A DNA stretch of 7,129 nucleotides from Clostridiales bacterium (GTDB taxonomy: Bacteria > Bacillota > Clostridia > Oscillospirales > QAKW01). Both the position numbers and the translations under genes were made by a program. The notes beneath the pieces were generated by a model, which saw only the letters and a program-made list of their open reading frames with translations, made no database searches and had not been told where the DNA came from. The stretch spans positions 1 through 7,129 of the forward strand of contig QAKW01000060.1 in the NCBI GenBank assembly GCA_003343605.1, written 5' to 3'. Numbering within the stretch: the stretch's first letter is position 1; every line of letters starts with the position of its first letter. Of this stretch, positions 6,731-7,129 are shown piece by piece.

Positions 6731-6759
6731 ATTATAGCCTTAAAGGATCCATTTTGCAA
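6731..6759 (-). promoter_or_regulatory. Sigma-A-type promoter of the Nudix-EamA operon
   Basis: On the minus strand, TTGCAA (6759-6754) and a perfect TATAAT (6736-6731) are separated by exactly 17 nt. The transcript should start near 6724, just before the AGGGGGA ribosome binding site at 6720-6714. It lies downstream of the hairpin that ends the dockerin gene, so the operon has its own promoter. Confidence 0.75.
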
Positions 6760-6764
6760 TCAAT

Positions 6765-6805
6765 AAAACCTGCGGGGCTGCACAATGGACAGCCACGCAG
6801 GTTTT
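6765..6805 (-). terminator. Intrinsic terminator of the dockerin-protein gene
   Basis: A 16-bp inverted repeat (6765-6780 with 6790-6805, one G-A mismatch, 9-nt loop) lies 20 nt downstream of the dockerin gene's stop. Read on the minus strand, the 3' arm ends in GGTTTT followed by an A/T-rich stretch. The T run is short and part of the stem, so efficiency may be moderate. The ends are also symmetric for the plus strand, where no gene needs it. Confidence 0.75.
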
Positions 6806-6825
6806 CAAAGGAGGAAATTTCTATA

Positions 6826-7129
6826 CTAAACCGAAAGCTGCCTCAGCAACAGCACCGCATCGGCAATGGAAATGCGGCCGTCCTGATTGAAATCGGCGTT
6901 GTTGAGATTGATCTCAACCGGATGCCCATTGAGGTACTGCATGATCAAAACAACATCTGCGGTTGTAAGCGCTTCATCCCCATCGGCATCGCCCGCCTGG
7001 CCGCTGGCCCGCAACCCGATCACCCGATTCTCTGTGGCGGGCTCTCCAGCATTGAAATCCCAGCAAAATCCATCCGGCGGTGTGGGAATATCGGCAATCA
7101 GGCCATTCGTGCCGGTATAGCGGATTACT
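6826..7129 (-). CDS. C-terminus of a dockerin type I protein (5' end outside window)
   Basis: Only the last 100 residues are visible; the reading frame continues past the right edge. Numbering from the first complete codon, residues 1-45 are an unidentified segment rich in Gly, Pro and aromatics (ADIPTPPDGFCWDFNAG). Residues 46-98 form a dockerin type I domain with two calcium-binding F-hand loops. Loop 1 is D47-A-D49-G-D51 with Thr55 and Asp58; loop 2 is D79-F-N81-Q-D83 with Ser87 and Asp90. Each is followed by a helix (VVLIMQYLNG; AVLLLRQL). Dockerins bind cohesins and fix secreted enzymes to a scaffoldin or the cell surface. Positions 10 and 11 of the two loops, which help set cohesin choice, are Thr-Ala and Ile-Ala, not the Ser-Thr pair of Clostridium thermocellum dockerins. 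The enzyme or binding module that carries the domain lies outside the window. A hairpin terminator follows the TAG stop. Confidence 0.9.
   Translation of the reverse strand, partial: VIRYTGTNGLIADIPTPPDGFCWDFNAGEPATENRVIGLRASGQAGDADGDEALTTADVVLIMQYLNGHPVEINLNNADFNQDGRISIADAVLLLRQLSV

Noticed and set aside
6807..6816. A strong ribosome-binding-site-like sequence (AAAGGAGG) on the plus strand
   Set aside because: No start codon follows at a usable distance, and the plus strand beyond it is antisense to the dockerin gene. It may be chance.
1..7129. CRISPR array, tRNA or rRNA gene, insertion sequence or prophage signals
   Set aside because: I saw no regularly spaced repeats, no tRNA-like cloverleaf or CCA end, no transposase motifs and no terminal inverted repeats. 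All stretches over 300 bases are occupied by genes.

Overview
This window looks like chromosomal DNA from a fermentative, carbohydrate-degrading member of the Bacillota, most likely a Clostridia-type anaerobe from a gut or plant-fibre habitat. The reasons are strong Shine-Dalgarno sites (GGGAGG, AGGAGG), a TTG start on a secreted protein, moderate-to-high GC with compact A/T-rich promoters, U-tailed intrinsic terminators, and a type I dockerin tail. No species can be named from the sequence alone.

Layout, left to right. Positions 1-2574 (minus strand, 3' end outside the window) encode a secreted GH78-type alpha-L-rhamnosidase. Two predicted jelly-roll modules are inserted between its N-terminal Ig-like domain and its rhamnosidase domains. 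Facing away from it across a 111-bp gap is an AraC-family regulator (2686-3546, plus). The gap holds overlapping divergent promoters and a repeated 8-mer. An intrinsic terminator overlapping the regulator's stop codon is followed within 2 bp by a sigma-A-type promoter. That promoter drives a leaderless GH123/DUF4091-like protein (3629-5299, plus).

A shared convergent terminator at 5303-5341 separates this from a minus-strand two-gene operon. The operon consists of a Nudix hydrolase (6218-6706) followed by a two-repeat EamA/DMT permease (5345-6196), with a clear promoter at 6731-6759. A hairpin at 6765-6805 ends the rightmost gene, of which only the C-terminal 100 residues are visible. These comprise a short unidentified segment and a complete dockerin type I domain (6826-7129, minus).

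How the genes may work together (inference): the AraC protein probably senses a sugar ligand and controls the divergent rhamnosidase gene, and possibly the downstream GH123-like gene. The rhamnosidase would release L-rhamnose from plant or microbial glycans outside the cell. The GH123-like protein lacks a signal peptide and would act on imported material. No sugar importer lies in the window. The Nudix-EamA operon appears to be a separate unit. The dockerin protein points to extracellular enzyme assembly or cell-surface attachment in this organism.

Most other long open frames are antisense shadows. The most notable is a 432-codon frame opposite the rhamnosidase that is codon-phase aligned with it.
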